Source: Primorskyibacter sedentarius
GTDB lineage: Bacteria > Pseudomonadota > Alphaproteobacteria > Rhodobacterales > Rhodobacteraceae
Length of the DNA: 64,000 nt
NCBI RefSeq assembly: GCF_004342065.1
Contig: NZ_SLZU01000002.1
Location: 372,001-436,000, forward strand
Reading direction: 5' to 3'
Both the position numbers and the translations under genes were made by a program. Positions 43,053 through 51,637 of this stretch are shown here, piece by piece (within the stretch, counting starts at the first letter, position 1; each line of letters opens with the position of its first letter). A model generated the notes under the pieces. It was not told where the DNA came from and did not search any database. It saw nothing but the letters and a program-made list of their open reading frames with translations.

Positions 43053-43834
43053 TCAGCGGCCTCGGTCTTGGTCGGGTGCGGGTGGTCATGCCCATGGTCG
43101 TGCCCGTGATCATGGCCGCAGCTTTCATCATGCGCGTGATCATGGTCGTGGCGGTAAAGCGCAAGCGCACCGCCCGTGCCGGACCCGAAGAGCGCGCGGT
43201 ATTCCGGCGCAGTCGAAACGATTTCGGGCGTGCCTTCACAGCAGACATGCCCGTTAAGGCATATCACCCGGTCAGACGCGCTCATCACCACGTGCAATTC
43301 GTGGCTGATCATCAGGATGGCACATCCGGTTTCTTTGCGCACATCTTCGATCTGGCGATAGAAGGCTGCGGAACCGGGTTGATCAAGCCCTTGGGTCGCC
43401 TCGTCCAGAAGCAGAATTTCCGGCTCATTGACCAGCGCACGCGCCAGCAGGACGCGTTGCATCTGGCCACCTGACAACCCGGACATCTGGCGGCCCGACA
43501 AATCCGGCACACCTGCCCGTGTCAGCGCGCGCGCGCAGGCGCTGCGGGATTTGCCGCCCGGCAGGCGCAGGAACCGTGCCACCGTGATCGGAAGGGTCGG
43601 ATCGATATGGAGTTTTTGCGGCACGTAACCGATGCGCAGACCCGGCTTGTGGATGACCCGCCCGGAGGTGGGCCGCACCGCGCCGATCAACGAACGCAGC
43701 AGCGTGGTCTTGCCAGAGCCGTTCGGGCCAACAATGGTCACGATTTCTCCGGGCTCGACTGTCAGCGACACATGCGCCAGCACCGTGTCAGCGCCATAAG
43801 CGACGCTGATGTCTTCAACTGTGACCAGGCTCAT
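43049..43834 (-). CDS. znuC: Zinc ABC transporter ATPase with histidine-rich tail
   Basis: The 261-aa ATPase of ZnuABC. Walker A GPNGSGKT, Q-loop YVPQKLH, signature LSGGQMQRVLLARALV, Walker B ILLLDEATQGLD (Ala in place of the usual Pro) and MISHE. The C-terminal ~35 residues contain repeated HD/GHDH units, probably a zinc-binding sensor or buffer. The ATG at 43834 overlaps the zur stop codon (ATGA) and is preferred to one ten codons upstream. It lies in an operon with zur and znuB. Confidence 0.95.
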   Translation of the reverse strand: MSLVTVEDISVAYGADTVLAHVSLTVEPGEIVTIVGPNGSGKTTLLRSLIGAVRPTSGRVIHKPGLRIGYVPQKLHIDPTLPITVARFLRLPGGKSRSACARALTRAGVPDLSGRQMSGLSGGQMQRVLLARALVNEPEILLLDEATQGLDQPGSAAFYRQIEDVRKETGCAILMISHELHVVMSASDRVICLNGHVCCEGTPEIVSTAPEYRALFGSGTGGALALYRHDHDHAHDESCGHDHGHDHGHDHPHPTKTEAAE

Positions 43835-44349
43835 GAAGGGGTCTGCCCTGCGCAGGACGGGCACAGGCCGACCGCCTCGACCATGGTTCGTTCAATCTGA
43901 AACCCGGCAGCGCGGGCTGCATCCCCGAGTGTGCCGCGCGCGGGGGCCGATTGGGTTTCCGCGACCGAATCGCAGGCCCTGCAGATCATGAAGGCGGGCG
44001 AATGGGTGGCGCCGGGATGGGCGCAGGCCACGAAGGCGTTCAGCCGTTCGATCTTGTGCGCGAACCCGTTGGCGACAAGGAATTCCAGCGCACGATAGGC
44101 AACAGGCGGTTGCGATCCAAAACCGGCGTCGCGCAGCAGGTCAAGCATCTCGTAGGCGCCAAGTGCGCGATGTTCCTGCAGCAGGATTTCCAATGCCTTG
44201 CGCCGGACCGGCGTGAAACGAAGCCCGTTGCTTGCACAATGCGCCTCGGCTGCGGCCACGGCGCTATTGATGCACCCCGCATGGTCATGCTCATCAAACC
44301 CGACCGTATCAGGCTGCTGATCATGCCCTGTCTCGGACCTACTTGTCAT
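43831..44349 (-). CDS. zur: Zinc uptake regulator (Fur family)
   Basis: A 172-aa Fur-family repressor. The winged-helix N-terminal half includes GLRFTPVRRKALEILLQEH and AYEMLDLLRDAG. The structural zinc site is formed by two CxxC pairs, ICRAC and LCPSC, and the regulatory region contains HKIERLNAFVACAHPG with ligands His and Cys. The co-location with znuBC and divergent znuA identifies it as Zur rather than Fur. The ATG at 44349 overlaps a palindrome that may be its own operator; an upstream in-frame ATG at 44433 would run into znuA and is disfavoured. Confidence 0.94.
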   Translation of the reverse strand: MTSRSETGHDQQPDTVGFDEHDHAGCINSAVAAAEAHCASNGLRFTPVRRKALEILLQEHRALGAYEMLDLLRDAGFGSQPPVAYRALEFLVANGFAHKIERLNAFVACAHPGATHSPAFMICRACDSVAETQSAPARGTLGDAARAAGFQIERTMVEAVGLCPSCAGQTPS

Positions 44350-44359
44350 GTTATTACAT
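44348..44359. promoter_or_regulatory. Candidate Zur box A at the zur start
   Basis: ATGTTATTACAT, an imperfect palindrome, overlaps the first bases of the zur start codon. Its reverse complement, ATGTAATAACAT, recurs exactly at 45453-45464 ahead of the Opp/Zrg operon. AT-rich dyads of this kind with conserved GTnA arms fit Zur operators. Suggests autoregulation of zur. Confidence 0.6.
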
Positions 44360-44373
44360 TTCCTGTATCCGGC

Positions 44374-44388
44374 ATGTAACGTTATAAG
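44374..44388. promoter_or_regulatory. Candidate Zur box B upstream of znuA
   Basis: ATGTAACGTTATAAG shares the ATGTAA-N4-ATAAG frame with the copy at 45453. It overlaps a -10-like TATAAG (44383-44388) and lies 17 bp upstream of the znuA start, a position where a bound repressor would block RNA polymerase. Confidence 0.6.
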
Positions 44389-44405
44389 ATCACATGGAGT
44401 CGGAA

Positions 44406-45386
44406 ATGTCCAGAAATCTCGCGCCCTTGTCACTCGCAGCCTCGCTGCTGGCCGGGATGGCCGTGGCGGACGCCCCGAATGTGGCCGTCGACATCGCTCC
44501 GGTGCATTCGCTTGTCACGCGCGTCATGGGGGATCTGGGAGAGCCGTCGCTGATCGTGGCGCCCGGTGCCAGCCCGCATGAATATAGTCTGCGCCCGTCA
44601 GAAGCCGCAGCCCTTCAGAACGCGGATCTGGTATTTTGGGTCGGCCACGATCTGACCCCTTGGCTGGAGGATGCCGTCGACACGCTGGCCAGCGATGCAA
44701 CGGTTGTGGAGCTGATCGAGGCTGACGGCACCACGGAGCTGCCCGTACGTGAAGGCGCGCTGTTTGATGCGCACGAACATGGCGACGCGGAGCGTGATGG
44801 TGAGAGCCACGCGGGCCATGATGAAGACCACGACTCCGCTCACGAAGAAGACGAACATGCAGGGCATGACCACGGTGGCCACGACCCGCATGCCTGGCTG
44901 TCTGTGGAAAACGGGGCGGCCTGGCTGAACGCCATCGCTGCCGCACTTTCGGCCGATGATCCCGACAATGCCGGCACCTATTATGCAAATGCCGCAGCGG
45001 GGCGCGAGGAGTTGGCCGCACTGCGCTCCGAGATCAACGGAATTCTGGATCCGGTGCGCGGGCGCAAATTCGTGGTCTTTCATGACGCCTATCAATATTT
45101 CGAGCTGGATTTCGACTTTCCCGCATCCGGCGCGATATCGGTCTCGGACGCCACCGATCCCAGCCCGGCCCGCATCGCCGAAATCCAGCACCGTATCGCG
45201 GATCAGGGCGTGACCTGCATCATGTCAGAGCCGCAATTCAATCCGGGGATCGTGGCTGCGGTCATGGATGGCTCCGACGCGCGGACCGGGGTGATGGATC
45301 CGCTGGGATCTGATCTTGAACCGGGGGCGGCTCTGTACCCGCAGCTGCTGCGCAACCTCGCCACGTCGCTGGCGGACTGCCTTTAA
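44406..45386 (+). CDS. znuA: Zinc ABC transporter substrate-binding protein
   Basis: Periplasmic zinc-binding protein, 326 aa, with a signal peptide ending near MAVADA. Likely zinc ligands are His58 (GASPHEY), His162 (DPHAW), a later His in VFHDAYQYF and Glu in SEPQF. Residues ~120-160 form a histidine/aspartate-rich loop, as in other ZnuA proteins, which gathers zinc. The ATG at 44406 has GGAG and is chosen over one four codons upstream. It is divergent from zur, with only 56 bp between the two start codons. Confidence 0.95.
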   Translation: MSRNLAPLSLAASLLAGMAVADAPNVAVDIAPVHSLVTRVMGDLGEPSLIVAPGASPHEYSLRPSEAAALQNADLVFWVGHDLTPWLEDAVDTLASDATVVELIEADGTTELPVREGALFDAHEHGDAERDGESHAGHDEDHDSAHEEDEHAGHDHGGHDPHAWLSVENGAAWLNAIAAALSADDPDNAGTYYANAAAGREELAALRSEINGILDPVRGRKFVVFHDAYQYFELDFDFPASGAISVSDATDPSPARIAEIQHRIADQGVTCIMSEPQFNPGIVAAVMDGSDARTGVMDPLGSDLEPGAALYPQLLRNLATSLADCL

Positions 45387-45397
45387 CAGCCTGCCTG

Positions 45398-45422
45398 TCC
45401 CCGCTGCCGATTGCGGCGGGGA
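45398..45422 (+). terminator. Hairpin after znuA
   Basis: TCCCCGC (45398-45404) pairs with GCGGGGA (45416-45422), with a further inner T·G wobble and two G-C pairs around a CGATT loop. It lies 12 bp after the znuA stop. There is no T tract, so it could stop or slow transcription or protect the mRNA end, separating znuA from the next operon. Confidence 0.55.
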
Positions 45423-45452
45423 TGGTGGGACCTGCACGGGTAGCTGAACGTG

Positions 45453-45467
45453 ATGTAATAACATAAG
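45453..45467. promoter_or_regulatory. Candidate Zur box C upstream of Opp/Zrg operon
   Basis: ATGTAATAACATAAG is an exact 12-bp match (inverted) to box A at 44348-44359 and shares ATGTAA-N4-ATAAG with box B. It lies about 96 bp upstream of the binding-protein gene at 45563 and is the main reason to place the downstream transporter genes under Zur. Confidence 0.6.
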
Positions 45468-45562
45468 CGCACGTCTCCTGCATCCCCCACAACACCCGCC
45501 CGCTTTGCACATTGTCGCGCAATTGCGGCCAACCAAGCCTTCGAAACACAGGACTCCAGCAC

Positions 45563-47068
45563 ATGACGAAACTCACCCTCAGGGCGGCCTTGGCCCTGAC
45601 CTGCCTTTCGATGCCGATGCTTGCACAAGCGGATGAGACGCTAGATGTCGTTGCGCAATTCGAGATCCAAGCGCCAGAACCGTCAACGAGCGGGTATATT
45701 TTTACACGCATGGGCGTGGCCGAGACGTTGGTGAACGCGCATTCCGATGGAACGCTGACCCCCGGTCTGGCCACGTCGTGGGAGGTGTCGGAAGACGGGC
45801 TTACATGGGCTTTTGCCTTGCGCGACGGTGTGCTTTTCCACGACGGTACCAAGATGACGGCCGATACGGTCGTCAATGCGCTTGAAATCGCGCGCGCCAA
45901 ACCGGGACCCTTGCAAACGCTACCGATCACCGGCATCGCGGCAAGTGAGGGCACGGTGACCGTCACCCTGTCCGAACCGTTTGCAGCGCTTCCCGCCTTT
46001 CTTGCGGAGTTCCGGTCTCAGATACTGTCGCCGGGTTCTTTTGCGCCGGATGGCACGGGGGTGAAGATCATAGGCACCGGCCCTTACCGGATCACCGCGA
46101 TAGAGCCACCGCTCAGCCTTGATGCGTCGGCATTCGCAGATTACTGGGGCGCGGCGCCGCATATCGCCGATGTCAGCTATACCGGTGTCAGCCGGGTCGA
46201 AACGCGGGCGCTCATGGCGGAATCCGGCGAAGCAGAATTTGTCTTCGGGCTTGACCCCGCCAGCGTGTCGCGCCTGAACATGCTGGACACGGTCGAGGTG
46301 CTGTCGGTCGCCATCCCGCGCACGTTGTTGATCAAGGTGAACGCAGGTCACCCGTTTCTGAACGAACGCGATGCGCGCCGCGCCCTGAGCCTCGCCATCG
46401 ACCGGACGGGCATTGCCAAGGCGGTGCTGCGCTATCCCGAAGGCGCTGGCCAGCTTTTCCCGCCCTCGGTTGCGGGCTGGCATGACGATACGCTTGCGCC
46501 TTTGGGCCAAGATGTCGAAGCGGCCAAGACCCTGCTTCGCAATCTGGGATGGGCCGCGGGCAGCGACGGTATCCTCAGGCGCGATGGCGCACGTTTCGAA
46601 CTGACGCTGACGACCTACCCGGACCGGCCGGAGCTGCCGCTTGTGGCCGCCGTTTTGGAGCAGCAGTTCCGCGCCATTGGCGTCGATTTGGCGATCAACA
46701 CCACCAATTCCTCCGAAATTCCCGCCGGACACCAGAATGGCACGCTTGAACTGGGCCTGATCGCCCGCAACTTCTCGCTCATCCCCGACCCGATTGGCAC
46801 TGTCCTGTCCGACTATGTCGGCAATGGCGACTGGGGCGCGATGAACTGGCAGAACGAGGGGTTCACGGCGCTGGTGCGTGGCCTTGCTCGTGGCGAAGGT
46901 GGCGATGCTGAACGCGCCCAGGCGGCAGGTATCCTGCAAGCCGAGCTGCCGATCATTCCGATCGCCTGGTATCAGCAAACGCTGGCCGTTTCCGACAAGG
47001 TCACAGGCGCCACGATCGACCCGTTCGAAAGAAGCTTTGGCCTTCAGACGATGCGGTGGGCGGAATGA
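45563..47068 (+). CDS. Opp/Dpp-type ABC transporter substrate-binding protein, probably zinc-linked
   Basis: A 501-aa periplasmic binding protein of the SBP_bac_5 family. Signal peptide 1-22 (ALALTCLSMPMLAQA); then GVAETLVNAHSDGTLTPGLATSW, LRDGVLFHDGTKMTADTVV and RRALSLAIDRTGIAKAVL, all typical. The family binds peptides, nickel complexes or metallophores. The ATG at 45563 starts the signal peptide. The position between znuA and zrgA and the upstream Zur-like box suggest uptake of a zinc complex (inference). It overlaps the next permease by 4 bp. Confidence 0.9.
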   Translation: MTKLTLRAALALTCLSMPMLAQADETLDVVAQFEIQAPEPSTSGYIFTRMGVAETLVNAHSDGTLTPGLATSWEVSEDGLTWAFALRDGVLFHDGTKMTADTVVNALEIARAKPGPLQTLPITGIAASEGTVTVTLSEPFAALPAFLAEFRSQILSPGSFAPDGTGVKIIGTGPYRITAIEPPLSLDASAFADYWGAAPHIADVSYTGVSRVETRALMAESGEAEFVFGLDPASVSRLNMLDTVEVLSVAIPRTLLIKVNAGHPFLNERDARRALSLAIDRTGIAKAVLRYPEGAGQLFPPSVAGWHDDTLAPLGQDVEAAKTLLRNLGWAAGSDGILRRDGARFELTLTTYPDRPELPLVAAVLEQQFRAIGVDLAINTTNSSEIPAGHQNGTLELGLIARNFSLIPDPIGTVLSDYVGNGDWGAMNWQNEGFTALVRGLARGEGGDAERAQAAGILQAELPIIPIAWYQQTLAVSDKVTGATIDPFERSFGLQTMRWAE

Positions 47069-47994
47069 GCGCAATCGTCTCGCGACTGGTGCAGGCGCTC
47101 ATGGTGGCGATCCTGATCGGGACCGCGACATTCGTCATGATGCGCAGCCTGCCCGGTGATGCGGCCTGGAGGATCGCCGCCGGGCGCTATGGCTATGACA
47201 ATGTCGATGCCGCCGCCGCCGATGCGGTGCGCGCAGAGCTTGGCCTTGATGGTCCCGCGCACATGGCACTGCTGCAGTGGCTGGGCGATCTGGTCCGGTT
47301 GGATTTCGGTAATTCTCTGGTGACCGGCCAGCCGGTTGTGGACGAAATCGCCCACCAGCTTGGCGCCTCGGCGTCGTTGGCGCTGGTGGCCGTCCTTCTG
47401 TCTTTGGTGATCGGGCCTCCCTTGGGCATCCTCGCAGGGCTCCGACCCGGCGGAAGACTTGACCGCGCCCTGCTGGTTACATCGACCGGGATCAAGGCCG
47501 TGCCGCAATTCCTCGTGGCGCTTGTGCTGATCGTCATCCTTGCGGTGCAACTCCGCTGGTTGCCAGCTGCGGGTCACGGCGCGGCGCGTCATTTCATCCT
47601 TCCCTCCCTTACACTTGCGCTTGGACTTGCAGCGGTGAACGCGCGCATTGCCAGGGATGCGATGGCGCGGATCGCCGACATGCCGTTCTGGCGGTTCGCC
47701 CAATGGAAGGGGCTGTCAGAGCGGCAAACCTTGTTGCGCCACGGGTTGCGCAACGTTTCGGTGCCGCTCATCACCTATCTGGGCCTGCAATTCGTGACGC
47801 TTGTCGAAGGGGTCATCATTGTTGAATCGGTTTTTGGCTGGCCCGGCATCGGGCATGCGCTGGTGCATGCCATCTTTTCAAGGGACGTGCCGATGGTGCA
47901 GGGCACCGCGCTGGTGCTTGGTCTTGGATTTGTCCTCGTCAATGCGGCGATCGACCTTGCAATCCGGCATCTGGACCCGAGAACGGCGGCATGA
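47065..47994 (+). CDS. Opp/Dpp-type ABC permease 1
   Basis: Inner-membrane permease of 309 aa with about six helices, DppB-like. It opens with MSAIVSRLVQALMVAILIGT and has the EAA-type cytoplasmic loop DMPFWRFAQWKGLSERQTLL, followed by LRNVSVPLITYLGLQFVTLV and ESVFGWPGIGHAL, a conserved closing segment. The start overlaps the stop of the binding-protein gene (ATGA). It forms the channel with the second permease. Confidence 0.93.
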   Translation: MSAIVSRLVQALMVAILIGTATFVMMRSLPGDAAWRIAAGRYGYDNVDAAAADAVRAELGLDGPAHMALLQWLGDLVRLDFGNSLVTGQPVVDEIAHQLGASASLALVAVLLSLVIGPPLGILAGLRPGGRLDRALLVTSTGIKAVPQFLVALVLIVILAVQLRWLPAAGHGAARHFILPSLTLALGLAAVNARIARDAMARIADMPFWRFAQWKGLSERQTLLRHGLRNVSVPLITYLGLQFVTLVEGVIIVESVFGWPGIGHALVHAIFSRDVPMVQGTALVLGLGFVLVNAAIDLAIRHLDPRTAA

Positions 47995-48809
47995 GCGTCC
48001 TTGATCTTTCGGCTGCACCGCAACCGCCGCTGTCAGCCACCCGCAGGGTCGGCGTGGTCCTGATCGCGCTGGTCGCTGCCCTGTCCCTGCTTGGCCCGCT
48101 GATCGTGCAGGGCGATCCTTACGCGCAATCCCTGATGAAGGCCCTGGCCGGGCCCGATGCTGCTGCGCCTTTGGGCTATGACCATCTTGGGCGGTCGGTG
48201 TTTCACCGGCTGGCCTACGCGTTGCGCCTGTCACCCGTGATTGCCCTTGCCGCAGTGATGACAGCTGGCGCGGCGGGGCTGGCCTTGGGCACGCTTTCGG
48301 CCGCCAAGGGTGGCTGGATCGACAGGTGCCTTGTGATGTTGGCGGATGCGCTGCTCGCCCTGCCGGGCCTGCTACTTATCCTCATGGTGCTGGCGATGGT
48401 GCCGGGAACGGCACTCGGCTTCTGGGCGGGGCTGTCGCTGGTGCTTTGGGTCGAGTTCTTTCGATTGACCCGTGCCGCCACGCGCGAAACGCTGGCCTCG
48501 CCGGCGGTGCAGGCGTCACGGCTTCTGGGGTTCGGCGCGGCCTATGTCTTTCGGGTCCACATCTGGCCCGAGATCGCGCCGATGATGCTGACCGCCGCCG
48601 CCTTCGGAACAGCCACGGCGATCATGGCCATCGCCGCGCTTGGCTTCGTGCATGTGGGCATGCGTGCGCCGACGCCCGAACTGGGGCTGATGATGGTGGA
48701 ACTGCTGCCCTATTGGCGCGAGGCTCCGCTGGCGCTTCTGGCGCCCGTTCTTGCCACGTTTGCCCTGCTGCTGGGCCTTACCCTTCTGGCCGGGAGCCGC
48801 AAGACATGA
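47991..48809 (+). CDS. Opp/Dpp-type ABC permease 2
   Basis: Second permease, 272 aa, DppC-like, with five to six helices. It carries PLGYDHLGRSVFHRLAYALR, the typical DppC segment 'GTDxLGRD', and the EAA loop TRETLASPAVQASRLLGFGA followed by HIWPEIAPMML. It is coupled by 4-bp overlaps to permease 1 before it and the ATPase after it, so all four transporter parts are made together. Confidence 0.93.
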   Translation: MSVLDLSAAPQPPLSATRRVGVVLIALVAALSLLGPLIVQGDPYAQSLMKALAGPDAAAPLGYDHLGRSVFHRLAYALRLSPVIALAAVMTAGAAGLALGTLSAAKGGWIDRCLVMLADALLALPGLLLILMVLAMVPGTALGFWAGLSLVLWVEFFRLTRAATRETLASPAVQASRLLGFGAAYVFRVHIWPEIAPMMLTAAAFGTATAIMAIAALGFVHVGMRAPTPELGLMMVELLPYWREAPLALLAPVLATFALLLGLTLLAGSRKT

Positions 48810-50254
48810 GCCTGCTGCAAGCCGATGACATCACAGTTCGCGATGGAACCACGACCCTGCTGGCGCCGGTATCGCTGCGTCTTGACCCCGGGGAGCCGTT
48901 GGTCGTTCTGGGCGAAACCGGGTCAGGCAAGAGCCTTCTGGCGCAGGCGCTGATGGGCACGTTGCCACTGGGACTTGAGGCAAAGGGACAAGTCACCATC
49001 GGCGCGCAAGTCCTGAATAGCGGTGCGCCGGATCAGTTCCGGGGGCTGTGGGGGCGCGAAATCAGCGTGCTGCCGCAAGAGCCGTGGTTGTCGCTTGATC
49101 CGTTGATGCGGGCGCAGGCGCAGATCGCCGAGGGGCATTGTCTGGTGCGTGGCCTTCCGCCGCGCGAGGCGCGCATCCGCGCCGCATCCGATCTGTCAGA
49201 GCTTGGACTTGCCGATGCCGCGGCGCGGTATCCGCATGAGCTGTCGGGCGGAATGGCGCAGCGCGTGGCCATTGCTGCCGCGCGGGCCGGCGGTGCACGC
49301 ATCGTGATCGCGGACGAGCCGACCAAGGGGCTGGATGCCGCGCGACGGGACGAGGTCGCCAATCTGTTGCTGAACGAGATGGGGCAATCCGGCGGATTGC
49401 TGATCATCACCCATGACCTTGCGCTGGCAGAGCGGATCGGCGGTCAGCTGATCGTTCTGCGCGCGGGCGAGGTTGTCGAACGCGGTGCTACCCGGGCGGT
49501 CTTTGCCGCGCCCGGCCAGAGCTACACGCGGGACCTTCTCGCGGCCAACCCTGAGAACTGGACCGGCAAGGCGGCTGCGGCACCGGCCGGAACTGCGGTG
49601 ATCAGCTCCCGCAACCTTTCGCTTGCAAGGGGCCGTCGTACCCTGTTCCGGGACGTGTCTCTGGATATCGCGGCGGGGCAGGTCTTTGGCGTCACGGGCC
49701 CGTCCGGATGCGGCAAATCCTCGCTTGGCGATACGCTCCTCGGGGTGATCCCGCCTTTGCAGGGGCAGGTCCAGCGCCAACCCGGCTTGCATCCGTTCGC
49801 GTTCCAAAAGCTCTACCAAGACCCTGTCGCGGCCTTTCCCCCCAGACGCACCATTGGCGAAACGCTGATGGATGTCGTGAAGATGACGCGCAGCGATCCG
49901 CGCGATGTCGACAGGTTGTTGGACGGTCTCGGCCTGCAACCCGATCTGCTGGCGCGCAGGCCCGGTGCCGTGTCGGGCGGCGAATTGCAGCGGCTGTCAT
50001 TGCTGCGGGTCCTGCTGCGCAGACCGGCCTTCATCTTCGCTGATGAGCCAACGTCGCGTCTGGACCCCATCACGCAGGCCAGGGTGATCAAGCTGCTGAC
50101 CAACGCTACCGAAAGCGATGGCATCGCCCTGATGCTGGTCAGCCACGATCAGGCGTTGATCCGCAACACCGCGGACGCGGTCCTGCCGTTGACGCCGCCA
50201 TGCGACCCGGCCCGCGCCGCAGCGAAAAAACGTGTCGCAATCGCGTTGCAGTAA
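48806..50254 (+). CDS. Double ABC ATPase of the Opp-type transporter
   Basis: A 482-aa protein with two nucleotide-binding domains in one chain, equal to DppD and DppF fused. Domain 1: GETGSGKS, LSGGMAQRVAIAAARAGG, IVIADEPTKGLD. Domain 2: GPSGCGKS, VSGGELQRLSLLRVLLRRP, FIFADEPTSRLDP, followed by MLVSHD. Both domains keep catalytic glutamates or equivalents (DEP). It powers import by the two permeases. It follows permease 2 with a 4-bp overlap and is 40 bp before zrgA. Confidence 0.93.
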   Translation: MSLLQADDITVRDGTTTLLAPVSLRLDPGEPLVVLGETGSGKSLLAQALMGTLPLGLEAKGQVTIGAQVLNSGAPDQFRGLWGREISVLPQEPWLSLDPLMRAQAQIAEGHCLVRGLPPREARIRAASDLSELGLADAAARYPHELSGGMAQRVAIAAARAGGARIVIADEPTKGLDAARRDEVANLLLNEMGQSGGLLIITHDLALAERIGGQLIVLRAGEVVERGATRAVFAAPGQSYTRDLLAANPENWTGKAAAAPAGTAVISSRNLSLARGRRTLFRDVSLDIAAGQVFGVTGPSGCGKSSLGDTLLGVIPPLQGQVQRQPGLHPFAFQKLYQDPVAAFPPRRTIGETLMDVVKMTRSDPRDVDRLLDGLGLQPDLLARRPGAVSGGELQRLSLLRVLLRRPAFIFADEPTSRLDPITQARVIKLLTNATESDGIALMLVSHDQALIRNTADAVLPLTPPCDPARAAAKKRVAIALQ

Positions 50255-50294
50255 CCACCTAAACCACGATCAAATGAAGCCGAAAGGAATCACC

Positions 50295-50939
50295 ATGAGA
50301 ATTTCCAACCTCGCACTGTTGGCCACGGTCGCAGCGACTCCGCTGCTTGCGCAGGAAACCCGTGAAATGGACGCCCACGTTCACGGCGTCAGCACGTTGG
50401 AGCTGGCGGTCGAGGGCGGGACCCTTGAAGTGAACCTGACATCCCCCGGCATGGATATCGTGGGGTTTGAATATCAGGCGAGCACCGATGCCGACAAGGC
50501 CGCGGTCGAGGCGGCCCTCCGCAAGATGCTGGTGCCAGAGAATATCGTCGCGCTGCCCGAAGCAGCAGAGTGTCGCCTGACCGAAGTGCTCGCCCATCTT
50601 CATGGTGGCGACCACGACGAAGGGCACATGGACGATCATGCAGACCACGACGCGCATGCCGACGACGAGGATCATGACCATGACGAGCATGCCGAAGGCG
50701 AGGTTCACGATCACGAAGACCACGCCGACGGCGAAGACGACGATCACGCAGCAGAACACAGCGAGTTTCACGCGCGCTATATCTTTGCCTGCGAACATGC
50801 AGACGAGCTGAGCAAGATTGGCTTGCCCTTCTTTTCACAGTTCGGGAACGCGCAGGAGATTGAAGCCCAGTTCGTCACCGATGCGGGTGCTGGCGCGGCA
50901 GAGATCGGCCGCGACACCGCTGAGCTGAGCCTGAACTGA
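50295..50939 (+). CDS. zrgA: ZrgA-like histidine-rich zinc-binding protein (DUF2796)
   Basis: A 214-aa exported protein of the DUF2796/ZrgA family. Signal peptide 1-19; the mature start REMDAHVHGVSTLELAVEGG carries the family hallmark HxHG. Residues 101-160 are extremely rich in His and Asp/Glu (16 His in 60 residues; DHADHDAHADDEDHDHDEH). Vibrio cholerae ZrgA is Zur-regulated and forms part of the ZrgABCDE zinc uptake system. Here it is followed 2 bp later by the ABC pair and DUF3299 genes, the same gene set. AAAGGA precedes the start. Confidence 0.92.
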   Translation: MRISNLALLATVAATPLLAQETREMDAHVHGVSTLELAVEGGTLEVNLTSPGMDIVGFEYQASTDADKAAVEAALRKMLVPENIVALPEAAECRLTEVLAHLHGGDHDEGHMDDHADHDAHADDEDHDHDEHAEGEVHDHEDHADGEDDDHAAEHSEFHARYIFACEHADELSKIGLPFFSQFGNAQEIEAQFVTDAGAGAAEIGRDTAELSLN

Positions 50940-50941
50940 AC

Positions 50942-51637
50942 ATGACGGACCCCGCGCTGGCGCTGACCGATGTCACCTTTGCCTGGCCAGGGCAGGACGG
51001 GTTTTCCCTGTCTTGTCCGAATTTTCGGATGGCCGTCGGCGAAAGCGTCCTATTGCTGGGTGCCAGCGGATCGGGAAAGTCGACCCTTCTGTCGCTGGTT
51101 TGCGGGATAGCAACAGCAACATCCGGGCGCGTCAGTATCGGGGCCACGGATATTGGCACGCTGGGGGCAGGGGCGCGGGATCGGTTTCGGGCCGAACAGA
51201 TCGGCGTGATCTTTCAGCAGTTCAACCTGCTGCCCTATGCCCGCGTCCTTGACAATATATTGCTGCCCTTGCGCTTTGCCCCGAAGCGCAAAGCCCGCAT
51301 CGGCGCGCCCGCGCAGGAGGCTGCACGGCTCTGCGCGGCGCTTGGCCTGCCGGACGGGGTACTGACAAAACAGGCCGGGCGGCTAAGCGTCGGCCAACAG
51401 CAACGCGTGGCGGTCGCCCGCGCACTGATTGGTGCGCCACCGCTTATTGTGGCGGATGAACCCACCTCGGCCCTTGATGCCGCAACGCAGGACAGCTTTC
51501 TGCGGTTGCTTTTTGAGCAGGCCGAACAGGCGCGATCATCGCTCTTGATGGTCAGCCATGACGAACGGCTTGGCCAGCGCTTTGACCGGGTGATCCGGCT
51601 GGAAGAGATCGTGACAACACGAAGGGCGGCGGCATGA
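50942..51637 (+). CDS. LolD/MacB-type ABC ATPase of Zrg system
   Basis: A 231-aa ATPase: Walker A GASGSGKS, Q-loop FQQFNLLPYARVLDN, signature RLSVGQQQRVAVARALI (Val replaces Gly in LSGGQ), Walker B LIVADEPTSALD and MVSHD. It belongs to the LolD/MacB family, whose partners are FtsX-type permeases that act on periplasmic proteins mechanically instead of moving small ions through a channel. It lies 2 bp after zrgA and overlaps the permease by 4 bp. It corresponds to the ATPase of the Vibrio Zrg operon. Confidence 0.92.
   Translation: MTDPALALTDVTFAWPGQDGFSLSCPNFRMAVGESVLLLGASGSGKSTLLSLVCGIATATSGRVSIGATDIGTLGAGARDRFRAEQIGVIFQQFNLLPYARVLDNILLPLRFAPKRKARIGAPAQEAARLCAALGLPDGVLTKQAGRLSVGQQQRVAVARALIGAPPLIVADEPTSALDAATQDSFLRLLFEQAEQARSSLLMVSHDERLGQRFDRVIRLEEIVTTRRAAA

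Noticed and set aside
43060-43150. Simple repeat at the znuC/znuB junction
   Set aside because: It encodes the His-Asp-Gly tail of ZnuC in frame, so it is coding and not an independent element.
50630-50760. Tandem repeat or CRISPR-like array
   Set aside because: The repetition of GA(C/T)CA(C/T) units is codon-level, from the His/Asp-rich segment of zrgA; there are no regular spacers.
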